The translations under genes were made by a program, and so were the position numbers. A stretch of 32,622 bases of DNA from WLMZ01 sp039920665 (lineage in GTDB: Bacteria; Actinomycetota; Acidimicrobiia; Acidimicrobiales; Ilumatobacteraceae), in NCBI GenBank assembly GCA_039920665.1, contig JBDSDH010000248.1:1-32622 (forward strand), in the 5' to 3' direction. The notes beneath the pieces were generated by a model. It saw only the letters and a list, made by a program, of their open reading frames with translations, did not search any database and was not told where the DNA came from. Below, in pieces: positions 16,754 to 23,986 of this stretch (position 1 is its first letter; every line of letters begins with the position of its first letter).

Positions 16754-17296
16754 TCAGCCCTTGCCCATCTGCTTGCGTTGCTCGTCGAGTTCGGCGACCG
16801 CGCCGAGCAGTTGTTCCTTGAGCTGGTCGATTTCCTCGACCGAGGCAGGCTTGGTGGCCCCCTCGATCTCGGCCTCACGCACCTCGACCTGCTTGAGCAC
16901 TTCGCGCAGCTGTTCCTTGAGCTGTCCGAGTTCGCCACGCAGGTCGCCGATCTCGATCGGTCCCCAGATCGACCCGCCGCAGTGGATCGTGCCACCGCAT
17001 TGGGTAATGGTGATCGGGATGTGCGAGATCCGGCAGATGACCGTGCCTTTCCAGCAGTGTTCGCTGATTGCCACGCTGCAGCCGAGACAGGTCACGAATC
17101 GGCTGCACTGGTTGCATGCGACCGAGATCTGGAAGCTGCAGTTGCCGCAGCTGACGTTGTAGCTGCACGCTCCGCAGTTGATCGACGGGAACTGACACGA
17201 CACCAGGAAGGTGCACGCGCAGTCGGGGTCCGGGGTGCCCTCCGGTGTGTCGGGCATCAGTTTGACCGTCAGGTTCTTGAAGACGAATTGATTCAT
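16754..17296 (-). CDS. cysteine-rich repeat protein with C-terminal coiled coil, candidate modified substrate
   Basis: I do not recognise this 180-residue protein. Residues 26-106 hold 15 cysteines (26, 28, 34, 41, 44, 50, 53, 61, 64, 70, 73, 81, 88, 100, 106), many followed by Ser. Residues 41-80 are two 20-residue repeats. Residues 85-110 are Thr/Ile/Gly-rich with GG-T-I-H-C-GG-S. Residues about 118-178 are a charged heptad-like helix (QLKEQLREVLKQVE; EIDQLKEQLLGAVAEL). ATG 17296 has AGTGAGGG upstream and was preferred to an in-frame extension to 17425 without such a site. As first gene of the operon it would be the most abundant product and the obvious substrate, with many Cys and Ser/Thr. 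Alternatives are a zinc-binding or disulfide-linked structural protein. Confidence 0.75.
   Translation of the reverse strand: MNQFVFKNLTVKLMPDTPEGTPDPDCACTFLVSCQFPSINCGACSYNVSCGNCSFQISVACNQCSRFVTCLGCSVAISEHCWKGTVICRISHIPITITQCGGTIHCGGSIWGPIEIGDLRGELGQLKEQLREVLKQVEVREAEIEGATKPASVEEIDQLKEQLLGAVAELDEQRKQMGKG
17057..17176 (-). repeat. two 20-residue Cys/Ser repeats inside the cysteine-rich protein
   Basis: Residues 41-60 and 61-80 share the plan C-x2-C-S-x3-[ST]-C-x2-C-S-x2-I-S-x2, so cysteine spacing alternates 9 and 11 residues. Each half ends in a C-S-x-x-[VI]-[ST] turn. The repeats are clear in protein but diverged in DNA, so they are old and kept by selection on spacing. Confidence 0.75.
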
Positions 17297-17363
17297 GGGT
17301 CCCTCACTTGTCTGTTGAGACCGCTGTCCCGGCGCCCGATCGCGCAACCATGAGCGCCGTGCC

Positions 17364-17381
17364 GTCGCGAACGCGTCGCGA
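17364..17381. promoter_or_regulatory. tandem heptamer with 11-base period, candidate SARP site
   Basis: GTCGCGA occurs at 17364-17370 and again at 17375-17381, separated by ACGC. Two 7-base direct repeats 11 bases apart are the classical SARP target geometry. They lie 68-85 bases upstream of the cysteine-rich gene start, between it and the divergent methyltransferase gene. The GC-rich setting makes chance possible, and no third copy is evident. Confidence 0.35.
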
Positions 17382-17450
17382 GCGTGAGGAGCGAGCAACG
17401 AGTGGCCGTGCGTGGGCACCGACATCGTGCGCCGGTCTACGATTCGACGG

Positions 17451-18227
17451 GTGACCGAGATCGCTGCCCTGTACGACGATTGGGCCGATGACTACGATGC
17501 CGCCCACGCCGACTGGCGGCTGTGGGTGCGAGAGCACGGTGCGTTGCTCGCCGACGCACTCGCCGATCGAGGGCTGCTGCCACCGTCGTCGGTGCTCGAC
17601 TGCACATGCGGGATCGGCACTCAGGCGATCGGGCTGGCCCTCGCCGGATACAGCGTGACCGGCACCGACATCAGCGTTGGTGAGATCGAGCGGGCAACGG
17701 TCGAGTCCGCCGGCTTCGGCGTCGACGCTTCGTTTGCTGTTGCTGACCTGCTCGATCGGTCCCGTCTCGATCCGGCCGTGATCGCTGCTTCCCGCACATT
17801 CGATGCGGTGTTGTCAGCGAACTCCCTGACCCATTTCGCCGAGTTGGAGACGATCGAACTTGCCATCGCGGTGATGGCAGCATCCACCCGTCGGGGCGGC
17901 GTGGTTGCGATCACCAACCGCGACTACGACGCCGTCGAGGCAAGCCGGCCGACATCGACGCCGCCGCAGCGATCCGTGCGTGACGGAGTGGCGCGGGTGA
18001 GCTTCCAGCTGTGGGAGTGGGACGACGACGGTCGTAGCTATGCCATGGAGGACGTCCTGCTGAAGCGTGCGCCGGGTGCCGCAGAATGGACCGTTCGCAG
18101 CCGCACGACGCGGTTGCGGGCCTGGCGTCGGGCGGATATCGAGGCGGCTGCAGCGGCCGCCGGTCTCACCGACTTCCGCTGGACGCATCGTGGCGTCCAG
18201 CCGATCTTCACCGCGATCAAACCCTGA
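17451..18227 (+). CDS. class I SAM-dependent methyltransferase
   Basis: A 258-residue Rossmann-fold methyltransferase. It begins with the substrate-cap pattern ALYDDWADDYD, then motif I VLDCTCGIGTQAIGLA (about 46-61), acidic GTDIS at the end of strand 2, and the strand-4 region FDAVLSANSLTHF. The general layout resembles glycine/sarcosine-type N-methyltransferases, but the substrate is not readable. GTG 17451 is preferred because the conserved cap begins at once; an in-frame GTG at 17412 adds 13 residues. It diverges from the cysteine-rich operon across 154 bases, so it might be co-regulated and act on the same product, which is only a guess from position. It converges on the flavoprotein fusion gene. 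Confidence 0.85.
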   Translation: MTEIAALYDDWADDYDAAHADWRLWVREHGALLADALADRGLLPPSSVLDCTCGIGTQAIGLALAGYSVTGTDISVGEIERATVESAGFGVDASFAVADLLDRSRLDPAVIAASRTFDAVLSANSLTHFAELETIELAIAVMAASTRRGGVVAITNRDYDAVEASRPTSTPPQRSVRDGVARVSFQLWEWDDDGRSYAMEDVLLKRAPGAAEWTVRSRTTRLRAWRRADIEAAAAAAGLTDFRWTHRGVQPIFTAIKP

Positions 18228-18273
18228 CGAACATCGTCCATGGGCGTGGGGGACTGTCGGACGCGACCGGTGT

Positions 18274-19995
18274 CTACCAGTATTCCTCGAAGTGGATGTT
18301 GCCGCGGGTCTTGCGGTGGTCGAGGGTGAAACCCTTGGCGGCGAGCAGTTCGACGACGCCGGTGACCTCGGGATAGGTGACGCCGTCGTCGGTCTCTTCG
18401 GGCAGGCCGATCATTGCCGGGTTGCCGCACAGGAAGACTTGGGTCGTGGCCGGATCGAACGTGACGCCGTATTCGTTCTCGAGGACGCCGCCAGAGATCA
18501 AATCCTGCAAGTACCGCTTGGGAACGTCGGCTTCGCGAGTCGGCATCGGGATGTAGCGGTAGTTGGCGTAGCGCGACTCGAGTGTCCGGTGCTGCTCGAT
18601 GTAGCCGAGGTCGGCCCACTTGCGGACCGACACCGCGGAGATGATCGGACCGTGATGGCCCTTGCGGAGGAGCTCGACCACCATTGCGTTGTGGGGCGCC
18701 TCGCCGGTGCCGGTGGAGAAGAACAGCAGGGTTGCGCCAGGGTCGGTGACCGGGGCGAGGGTGTAGCGGCCCGCCACTTTCGGTCCGAGGTAGATCCGGT
18801 CGCCAGGGCGTTTGACGGCGAGGCGCGGCGTCAACCCGGGCACGTTCTCCGGCGTCGGCGGGACGAGCACGATGTAGAACTCGAGCTCGTCGGCGTCGAG
18901 ATCTCCGGTGAGATAACCGTGGTCGTCGAACATGTGGCTCGAGATCGAATAAGAGCGGCGGACGAGCTTGTCCCACTTCTCATCCAGGCCGGGATCTTCG
19001 GCGTCGTCGATCCGTGCTTCCCAGTAGCCGAGGCCGAGCGATGCGTACTGACCGGGCAGGTGCGAGACATCGCCATGATCCGGCTTGACCCGCAGCACCC
19101 ACAGGTCTGAGTGAGTTGGCTCGAAGTGGGTGATCGTCGCGTTGTAATGCTCGGCGCGCAACTCGTCGATGACCGACGTGAAGCCACGGCGTCGGTCGGC
19201 CAATGTCGGTGCCGGCGTGATGGTGATCTCCGGGAACGCCGTGGCGATGTCGGCCAGGTCGGCATTCTCGAGGAACCACACCCTGCCCGACACGGCCGCA
19301 CTCTCGGTGAGCCCGACCTCGGCCGGGGTGACGGCGGTGCGGCTCGGGGCGAAGACGACGTGGTCGAACTGCAGGTCCGGCGTGCGGCGGTCACCGAAGA
19401 ACGCCATGGGATAGCCGTCGACATCGGCGATCTGCTCGGGAACGGCTCGATAGAGCAATGTCGCATGCCGCTCACGCTCGAGTCGGTGCAACGCAGCTTC
19501 GGCGGTCGGCGACAACAACTTCGGGTCCATCCCGCCCGCTGCGAGCACAACGCCAGCGCCGGCCGCGGCCAATCGGGCCGTGAGTTCGACTGCCCGGTCG
19601 GTGTGGCCGATGACAAGCACATCCTCGTCGGCGGCGAAGTCGGGCAACCTGTTGATCAGGATCCGGTCGCTGGCAACGGTCGTGACGGTGGGCGTCCAAC
19701 CCTCTGCACCGGCTCGCTGAGCGACGACACAGGCACGAGCCGAATAGGTGTGCTTGGCCGTGGTGACCGAGATCGTGGTCGAGCCATCGGCTGCCATCGA
19801 CGCATCGATCGTCAGGACCGGCTCGCCGTAACCGACGTCCAACTGGTGCTCGCCGACCAACTCGGGGAACGCAATCGCTGATCCGGCCTCCAGAATTCGA
19901 ACCCGTTGGAGCCCGGCGTCCTGCAGCGCGACAGCCACCGAAAGACCGGCGGAGTTACCGCCGATGATGACCAGGTCGTAGTTCGCGTCACTCAT
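18274..19995 (-). CDS. flavoprotein fused to ferredoxin-NADP reductase
   Basis: This 573-residue product has two parts. Residues 1-270 begin with a dinucleotide fold (LVIIGGNSAGLSVAVAL, acidic ILEAG) and hold a second nucleotide-like fold (VLVIGHTDRAVELTARL), as in NAD(P)H-linked disulfide-reductase-like flavoproteins, though I see no CxxC redox pair. Residues about 300-573 are an FNR module: FAD-binding RRSYSISS, the NADP-site FFSTGTGEAPH, VFLCGNPAMIG, and the terminal EEYW typical of FPR-type reductases. It would pass electrons between NADPH and ferredoxin or another carrier, with the N-terminal part as an extra NAD(P)H or quinone/thiol-like site. The ATG at 19995 starts the first strand. 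It is a single-gene unit. Confidence 0.85.
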   Translation of the reverse strand: MSDANYDLVIIGGNSAGLSVAVALQDAGLQRVRILEAGSAIAFPELVGEHQLDVGYGEPVLTIDASMAADGSTTISVTTAKHTYSARACVVAQRAGAEGWTPTVTTVASDRILINRLPDFAADEDVLVIGHTDRAVELTARLAAAGAGVVLAAGGMDPKLLSPTAEAALHRLERERHATLLYRAVPEQIADVDGYPMAFFGDRRTPDLQFDHVVFAPSRTAVTPAEVGLTESAAVSGRVWFLENADLADIATAFPEITITPAPTLADRRRGFTSVIDELRAEHYNATITHFEPTHSDLWVLRVKPDHGDVSHLPGQYASLGLGYWEARIDDAEDPGLDEKWDKLVRRSYSISSHMFDDHGYLTGDLDADELEFYIVLVPPTPENVPGLTPRLAVKRPGDRIYLGPKVAGRYTLAPVTDPGATLLFFSTGTGEAPHNAMVVELLRKGHHGPIISAVSVRKWADLGYIEQHRTLESRYANYRYIPMPTREADVPKRYLQDLISGGVLENEYGVTFDPATTQVFLCGNPAMIGLPEETDDGVTYPEVTGVVELLAAKGFTLDHRKTRGNIHFEEYW

Positions 19996-20058
19996 GGCGA
20001 GAGAATCTAGACGGCTGGTTACCCGCCGGTCACAACCAGGGGTTGCTCGGTGGTGGGA

Positions 20059-20538
20059 TCAGGCCTTCCAGGTCAGCAGTTCGCCAACGCCCTGCATCAT
20101 CAAGGTGCCGGGCATCACCCGCAATGTGGTTGGTTCGAGCCGCAGGATGCCGAACCCCGGCGATTCCGGAGTGTCCCAACCGGGGATGATCGCGGGGTCG
20201 TACCCGACCGGCGCAGGACCCTCGACGAACCGCTTCCATCCGGCTTCGAGCTGCTCGGGAGATGACTCCCACGAGGTGTCGCAGTCAGCGGTGCAGGTGT
20301 CGTGGATGGTGGTCCAGTACGTGATCGAGACCTGAGGCGTCGAGGCCAGATGAGTCGCCTTCGGAGACAAGGGAGACGTCGCGATCCAACCGGTCAGATT
20401 GCTGCCGTCCCACTCCCAGATCGGGTGGAGGACTCGGGTCGACGGATTGCCCCCCGGGTCCACGGTCGCAACCGTTGCCCACACGATGCGGTGGGCCATC
20501 TCGACGAATGCGGGTGCCGTGGTTTCGAGGGAACTCAT
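20059..20538 (-). CDS. pyridoxamine 5'-phosphate oxidase-like flavin/F420-binding protein
   Basis: A 159-residue split-barrel protein of the PNPOx-like group. The barrel opens with IVWATVATVDPGGNPSTRVLHPIWEWD, where small residues and Arg usually face the cofactor phosphate. Next come a solvent-exposed SPLSPKATHLA helix, the strand VSITYW, and later WKRFVEGPAP. In this phylum members often bind FMN, F420 or haem; the substrate is unknown. Its ATG at 20538 overlaps the stop of the acyltransferase gene (ATGA), so the two are one unit. An in-frame extension to 20694 lies antisense in style and was not used. Confidence 0.82.
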   Translation of the reverse strand: MSSLETTAPAFVEMAHRIVWATVATVDPGGNPSTRVLHPIWEWDGSNLTGWIATSPLSPKATHLASTPQVSITYWTTIHDTCTADCDTSWESSPEQLEAGWKRFVEGPAPVGYDPAIIPGWDTPESPGFGILRLEPTTLRVMPGTLMMQGVGELLTWKA

Positions 20539-21653
20539 GGCGCAGAGTCTGGCACGCCCGGTTCGCTGGTCGAGTCGCGAATTGTCTCCGCAAAGCGAAC
20601 TGCGACATACCCCGACAGGGGAGCGGCGACAGCGGTGACCGCTGCCGCGAGCTTGCCGCGAGTACGCCAGGCAACAGCGGTCATTGCGGTCCATTCGGTC
20701 ACGAAGAGCACGGTCGAGCCCAGCAGCTTGACGGTTGATTTGATGCTTTCGTTGCGCGGTAGTCGGGCCGACAGCTTGACGATCTGGTACGGCACGACGT
20801 GGACGACCGTTCCGATAAATGCCACGGGAGCCGCCACGGCGAGCACCGCGCGTGGCTCTGCCCGGCTTGCGCGACGGAGCACCGCGACCAGGCGCAGCCT
20901 GCGGCTGGGATCATCCAACGATCCGCCGAGGGGATGGTCGGGGGCGACGGCACGAAGTCCTTCGGTGATCGCAGCGGTGCAGGTGCGCACCGTGGCGCGT
21001 GGATCCGCGGCGTACGCCTCGGACCACTGGTCCACAGGGATCGGGTCACCGATGACGATCACCGCATGGGAACGGAATGTCGCCTTGGCATCGTAGGCGA
21101 GACCGATCGGGACGATGTCGAGACCGGTGGCGCGGCTCGGGTGACCGGCTGTCGGCTCGGCATCGAAGGCAGCACTCAACGCGATTCGCGCAGTTCCCGT
21201 GCGGAGCGGTTGGAGGCTGTTGTGGTCGTGGCTGATTCCCTCTGGGAAGATCGAGACCATCTCGCCACCGCGGAGCAACTCCCGACATGCGGCAAAGGTG
21301 GCATCGTTCTTGGCAGCGCGGTCCGAGTTTGGTTCGCCAGCGGTCTCGTCCTTGGTCCGATGGACGGGGATCACTCCTGTGAGCTGAAGGAAGGGTCGGA
21401 GCGGGGCGATGTCGAACAGCGTCGCCTTGCCCAGAAACCGTGGCCACCGGGGCAGGGTGGACATCAGCAACAAGCCGTCGACGAGACCGTTGGCGTGGTT
21501 GGCGACGGTGATCACCGGGCCCGTCGTCGGTAAACGTTCGACGCCATCGATCTCGACCCGCCGGAAGAACGCCCGCACCATCAGCGTTGTGACGAGCTTC
21601 GGGATGCTCCGGGTCGTGCGGGGTCTGGCCATCTCATCGAGAGTATCGGCCAT
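20535..21653 (-). CDS. PlsC-like acyltransferase (phospholipid/glycolipid)
   Basis: A 372-residue membrane-associated LPLAT-family enzyme that would move an acyl chain onto a glycerophosphate-like acceptor. The acceptor/catalytic motif reads NHANGLVDG (about residues 62-70), with five residues between His and Asp instead of the usual four. The second conserved block is FPEGISHD, and GIPVHR-like VIPVHRTKDE precedes it. Two hydrophobic stretches near the C-terminus (about 278-300 and 320-350) should sit in the membrane. The ATG at 21653 was chosen because it is close to the divergent gene and begins a short basic leader; ATG 21632 (MARPRTTRS) is possible. The 3' end overlaps the PNPOx-like gene by four bases. 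Confidence 0.85.
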   Translation of the reverse strand: MADTLDEMARPRTTRSIPKLVTTLMVRAFFRRVEIDGVERLPTTGPVITVANHANGLVDGLLLMSTLPRWPRFLGKATLFDIAPLRPFLQLTGVIPVHRTKDETAGEPNSDRAAKNDATFAACRELLRGGEMVSIFPEGISHDHNSLQPLRTGTARIALSAAFDAEPTAGHPSRATGLDIVPIGLAYDAKATFRSHAVIVIGDPIPVDQWSEAYAADPRATVRTCTAAITEGLRAVAPDHPLGGSLDDPSRRLRLVAVLRRASRAEPRAVLAVAAPVAFIGTVVHVVPYQIVKLSARLPRNESIKSTVKLLGSTVLFVTEWTAMTAVAWRTRGKLAAAVTAVAAPLSGYVAVRFAETIRDSTSEPGVPDSAP

Positions 21654-21668
21654 TGCGATCCGACGCCG

Positions 21669-22108
21669 GTGCCCGCCGAACGGAGCTGTCACACCGGACG
21701 AACGGGCAAGCTCCACCAATCCATCACCCCACCCGTTGCCGAATGGATCGGCCGTCAGCAGATGTTCACCGTCGCCACGGCACCGCTCGCATCCAACGGC
21801 CACGTCAATGTCTCGCCGAAGGGTCTCGACACCTTGCGGATCCTCGATGAGATGACGGTTGCCTATCTCGACCTGACGTGCCCGGTGGCCGCGCCGTCAT
21901 CATCGTCCACGCCGATCGGATCAGTGACACCTGTGGATATGCCGTGCCGCTGTACACGTTCGAGGGACAACGGTCGAGGTTGATCGAGTGGGCCCAGGAG
22001 CGCACGGAGGCTGAAATGGATGAGCATCGATCGCTCAAGAACTCCTCGTCGATCGACGGGCTTCCGGCCATCCCAGCCGTCACCCCGGGATCTACGCTGG
22101 CGCAATGA
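21669..22108 (+). pseudogene. internally deleted PNPOx-family gene
   Basis: Frame one reads ITPPVAEWIGRQQMFTVATA, then NGHVNVSPKGLDT and TVAYLDLT, the usual N-terminal third of an FMN-binding split-barrel protein. At about 21880 it jumps to another frame that reads GRAVIIVHADRISDTCGYAV, then LIEWAQER and KNSSSIDGLP, the usual C-terminal third. The middle, roughly 75 codons by comparison with family length, is gone and the junction is out of frame. The C-terminal frame still ends in TGA at 22106-22108, overlapping the ATG of the next gene (ATGA). The start at 21669 is uncertain. The gene is a different subfamily from the intact copy at 20059-20538. Confidence 0.72.
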
Positions 22109-23178
22109 CCGCTGACTCCAAAACCGCTGTCGATGATCTTCCGCAGAAGGCTGATTCGAAGTTGATCTACACCGAGTCGGAACTGATGCGAGATCACGAG
22201 TACGCGACTGAGCATCTCGTCGACGGGCGCCGGATGCACGGCGGATTTTTGGCTGACGGTACCTACCAGCCACCTCGTGCATTGGTCCGCGAACCTGCGC
22301 TCGACGCCTGGGGAGCAGCGTTGCTCGATCGCGGCGGGGTGTTGTTCGATGCCGATGCGAGCCTGCTCGATGGCGAGCGGGTGCCGTCGGTCGAGCAGTC
22401 GCGGGTGCTGCTCCGCAACGACCTCGGTGCCAGCTTCTGGAACAGTCTCACGATCACCGGCAAGATCGAGGCCAGGGGTCGGATCCTCGCGGAGATCACG
22501 TTTCCCGATCTCCAGCCGGTGATCATCGAGGACATCTCCGAGATGGCGATCGCCCATCTCAACACCGGGTTGCTGCGCGCCCATGGCATCGACGAGGGCG
22601 GCGATCCAGCCAATGGCATCGGTGGTCACGACGAGATGTGGTTCGTCGCCCGCGACCTCGCATTCGGTATCAATGCCCACCCCGACGTCGACCCACCGGA
22701 AAACATCGCCCGTCCCGAAGCCGGCAAACGGCTGATGCCCGAGTTGCCCGCCGAGATCGAGGGTGTGCTGTCGTTGTTGATGAATCTGCTGATGATCGAG
22801 TTCCGGGCCGAGATCGGGTTCGCATCCAGCCAGGCGATCCTGCTCACCTCCGATCTGTTCGCTGATCGACGCCCGGGCGCGCAGCAGGCAGCTGAGATCA
22901 TCGGCCGGATCCGAACCGACGAAGAGATCCACGTGCGGTCGCTGCAGTTGTACCTCGGCGAACTGTCGTCGGTCACGTTCCGTACCATCGATGGCGCATC
23001 GGTGTCCGGCGCCGAGCTGATCGGTCGGTTCTGGGGCGGACTCGTCCACTGGGCAACCGTCGAGCAGCCTCCACTGTTCGCTGCCCAGCAGCACGACCTG
23101 ATCGTCGCTCGGATCGCGGCCCATCCCGATGCCGACCGGGTGATGGCCGAGTTCGTGGCAGCTGCCGATGCAGTCTGA
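22105..23178 (+). CDS. ferritin-like protein of unknown function
   Basis: This 357-residue protein belongs to no family I can name. Its C-terminal half is helical and looks ferritin-like: MIEFRAEIGF with E232, then TDEEIHVRSLQLY with E273-x-x-H276, the spacing used by diiron four-helix proteins. Residues 1-200 contain SLTITGKIEARGRILAEITF and DISEMAIAHLNTGLL, another possible helix with Glu/His, and a Pro-rich loop (NAHPDVDPPENIARPE). A diiron oxidase or metal-storage role is inferred. It overlaps the next gene by 11 bases and the upstream pseudogene by four, so it was probably co-transcribed with a flavoprotein. ATG 22105 fits this overlap. Confidence 0.65.
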   Translation: MTADSKTAVDDLPQKADSKLIYTESELMRDHEYATEHLVDGRRMHGGFLADGTYQPPRALVREPALDAWGAALLDRGGVLFDADASLLDGERVPSVEQSRVLLRNDLGASFWNSLTITGKIEARGRILAEITFPDLQPVIIEDISEMAIAHLNTGLLRAHGIDEGGDPANGIGGHDEMWFVARDLAFGINAHPDVDPPENIARPEAGKRLMPELPAEIEGVLSLLMNLLMIEFRAEIGFASSQAILLTSDLFADRRPGAQQAAEIIGRIRTDEEIHVRSLQLYLGELSSVTFRTIDGASVSGAELIGRFWGGLVHWATVEQPPLFAAQQHDLIVARIAAHPDADRVMAEFVAAADAV

Positions 23179-23566
23179 GTCAGCGGGTGCGGCCGGCTCC
23201 GAACCCGAGTCTTCCGTGGATGCCCTCGCCGAGCCGGACGTACGGTTCCTGTACGCCAACGAGCGCACGTTTCTCGCCTACAACCGCACGTCGCTCGCGC
23301 TCGTCACCGCCGGACTCGCGATCACCCAACTGCTGCCACCGTTCGACTTTCCTGGCGGCCGCCGGCTGATCGGCCTCCCCTTGATCGCGATGGGCTCGCT
23401 GATGTCGATCGCGAGCCTGTTCCAGTGGCAGCGCAACGAGCGGGCGATGCGGCTCGGTCAGCCGTTACCGAAGTCGATCCTGCCGATGCTCGTGACGGTC
23501 GTCGTTGCGGTCAGTGCGGTGGTCGCGCTGCTGTTGGCGACCTTTGCCGAAAGCAACACGGGGTGA
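23168..23566 (+). CDS. DUF202 (YidH-like) membrane protein
   Basis: A 132-residue protein with the DUF202 start RFLYANERTFLAYNRTSLALV (charged helix leading into the first membrane segment), a second segment around 66-86 (LIGLPLIAMGSLMSIASL), a short basic loop with QWQRNERAMR, and a third segment about 103-127. The Ser/Glu-rich N-terminus (1-25) is disordered. DUF202 proteins are small inner-membrane proteins without settled function. It starts inside the ferritin-like gene and ends inside the next DUF202 gene, so the three are one operon. Confidence 0.85.
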   Translation: MQSESAGAAGSEPESSVDALAEPDVRFLYANERTFLAYNRTSLALVTAGLAITQLLPPFDFPGGRRLIGLPLIAMGSLMSIASLFQWQRNERAMRLGQPLPKSILPMLVTVVVAVSAVVALLLATFAESNTG

Positions 23567-23919
23567 ACACACCGAGGTTGCCGCGCACCTCGGATCCCGG
23601 TCTCGCCGCAGAACGCACGGAGTTGGCGTGGGGTCGCAGTGCGCTGTCGCTCTTCGCGTGCGGAGCCGCAGTGGCCAAGGGTGGCATTCCCCACGTGAGC
23701 GCCGGCACGTCGCGGCCGCTCGTCGGTGGGGTACTGCTCGTGTTCGGCGCTGTCACCTGGCTGGCTGGTTTGCCGCTGGCTCGTCAACGAGCACGCGCAG
23801 CAGCGGACATCGGGGGAGCGCGACGACCGGCGCGTCAACGCGAGCTCGCACCCGTGGCGATCGGCACCGCTGTCGTCGGCTTTGCTGGCTTCGTGCTCGC
23901 CGCCTTTGCGGTCAGTTGA
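23563..23919 (+). CDS. second DUF202-type membrane protein
   Basis: A 118-residue partner of the preceding protein. It reads DPGLAAERTELAWGRSALSLFACG (DUF202 start with the ERTxLAWxR pattern), a second membrane segment (about 50-70) and a third at the C-terminus (about 95-117). GTG 23563 overlaps the TGA of the first DUF202 gene (GTGA). Two dissimilar DUF202 genes side by side are common in this phylum and suggest a heteromeric membrane complex; that is inference. Its transcript is closed by the hairpin at 23936-23983. Confidence 0.83.
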   Translation: MNTPRLPRTSDPGLAAERTELAWGRSALSLFACGAAVAKGGIPHVSAGTSRPLVGGVLLVFGAVTWLAGLPLARQRARAAADIGGARRPARQRELAPVAIGTAVVGFAGFVLAAFAVS

Positions 23920-23935
23920 ACGATGCAACCGACCG

Positions 23936-23983
23936 GGTGAACCGCGTCGACTGCCCCGATCGGGACGATCGACGCGGTCAACC
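23936..23983. terminator. strong two-way hairpin between convergent operons
   Basis: ACCGCGTCGA (23941-23950) and TCGACGCGGT (23969-23978) are a perfect 10-base inverted repeat. The stem extends to GGT/ACC after a 2-base internal loop, and a second palindrome (CCCGATCGGG) lies in the loop. It sits between the DUF202 gene and glnB, which converge, and there is no long T-run on either side. Confidence 0.7.
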
Positions 23984-23986
23984 ACA

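Noticed and set aside
20015..20039. CTGGTT/AACCAG inverted repeat as a terminator
   Set aside because: Six-base stem with a 13-base loop and no T-run, and it lies in the promoter region of the flavoprotein gene; too weak to annotate.
21805..23268. 487-residue open frame on the minus strand
   Set aside because: It is antisense to the ferritin-like gene and the PNPOx relic; no motif or protein-like composition.
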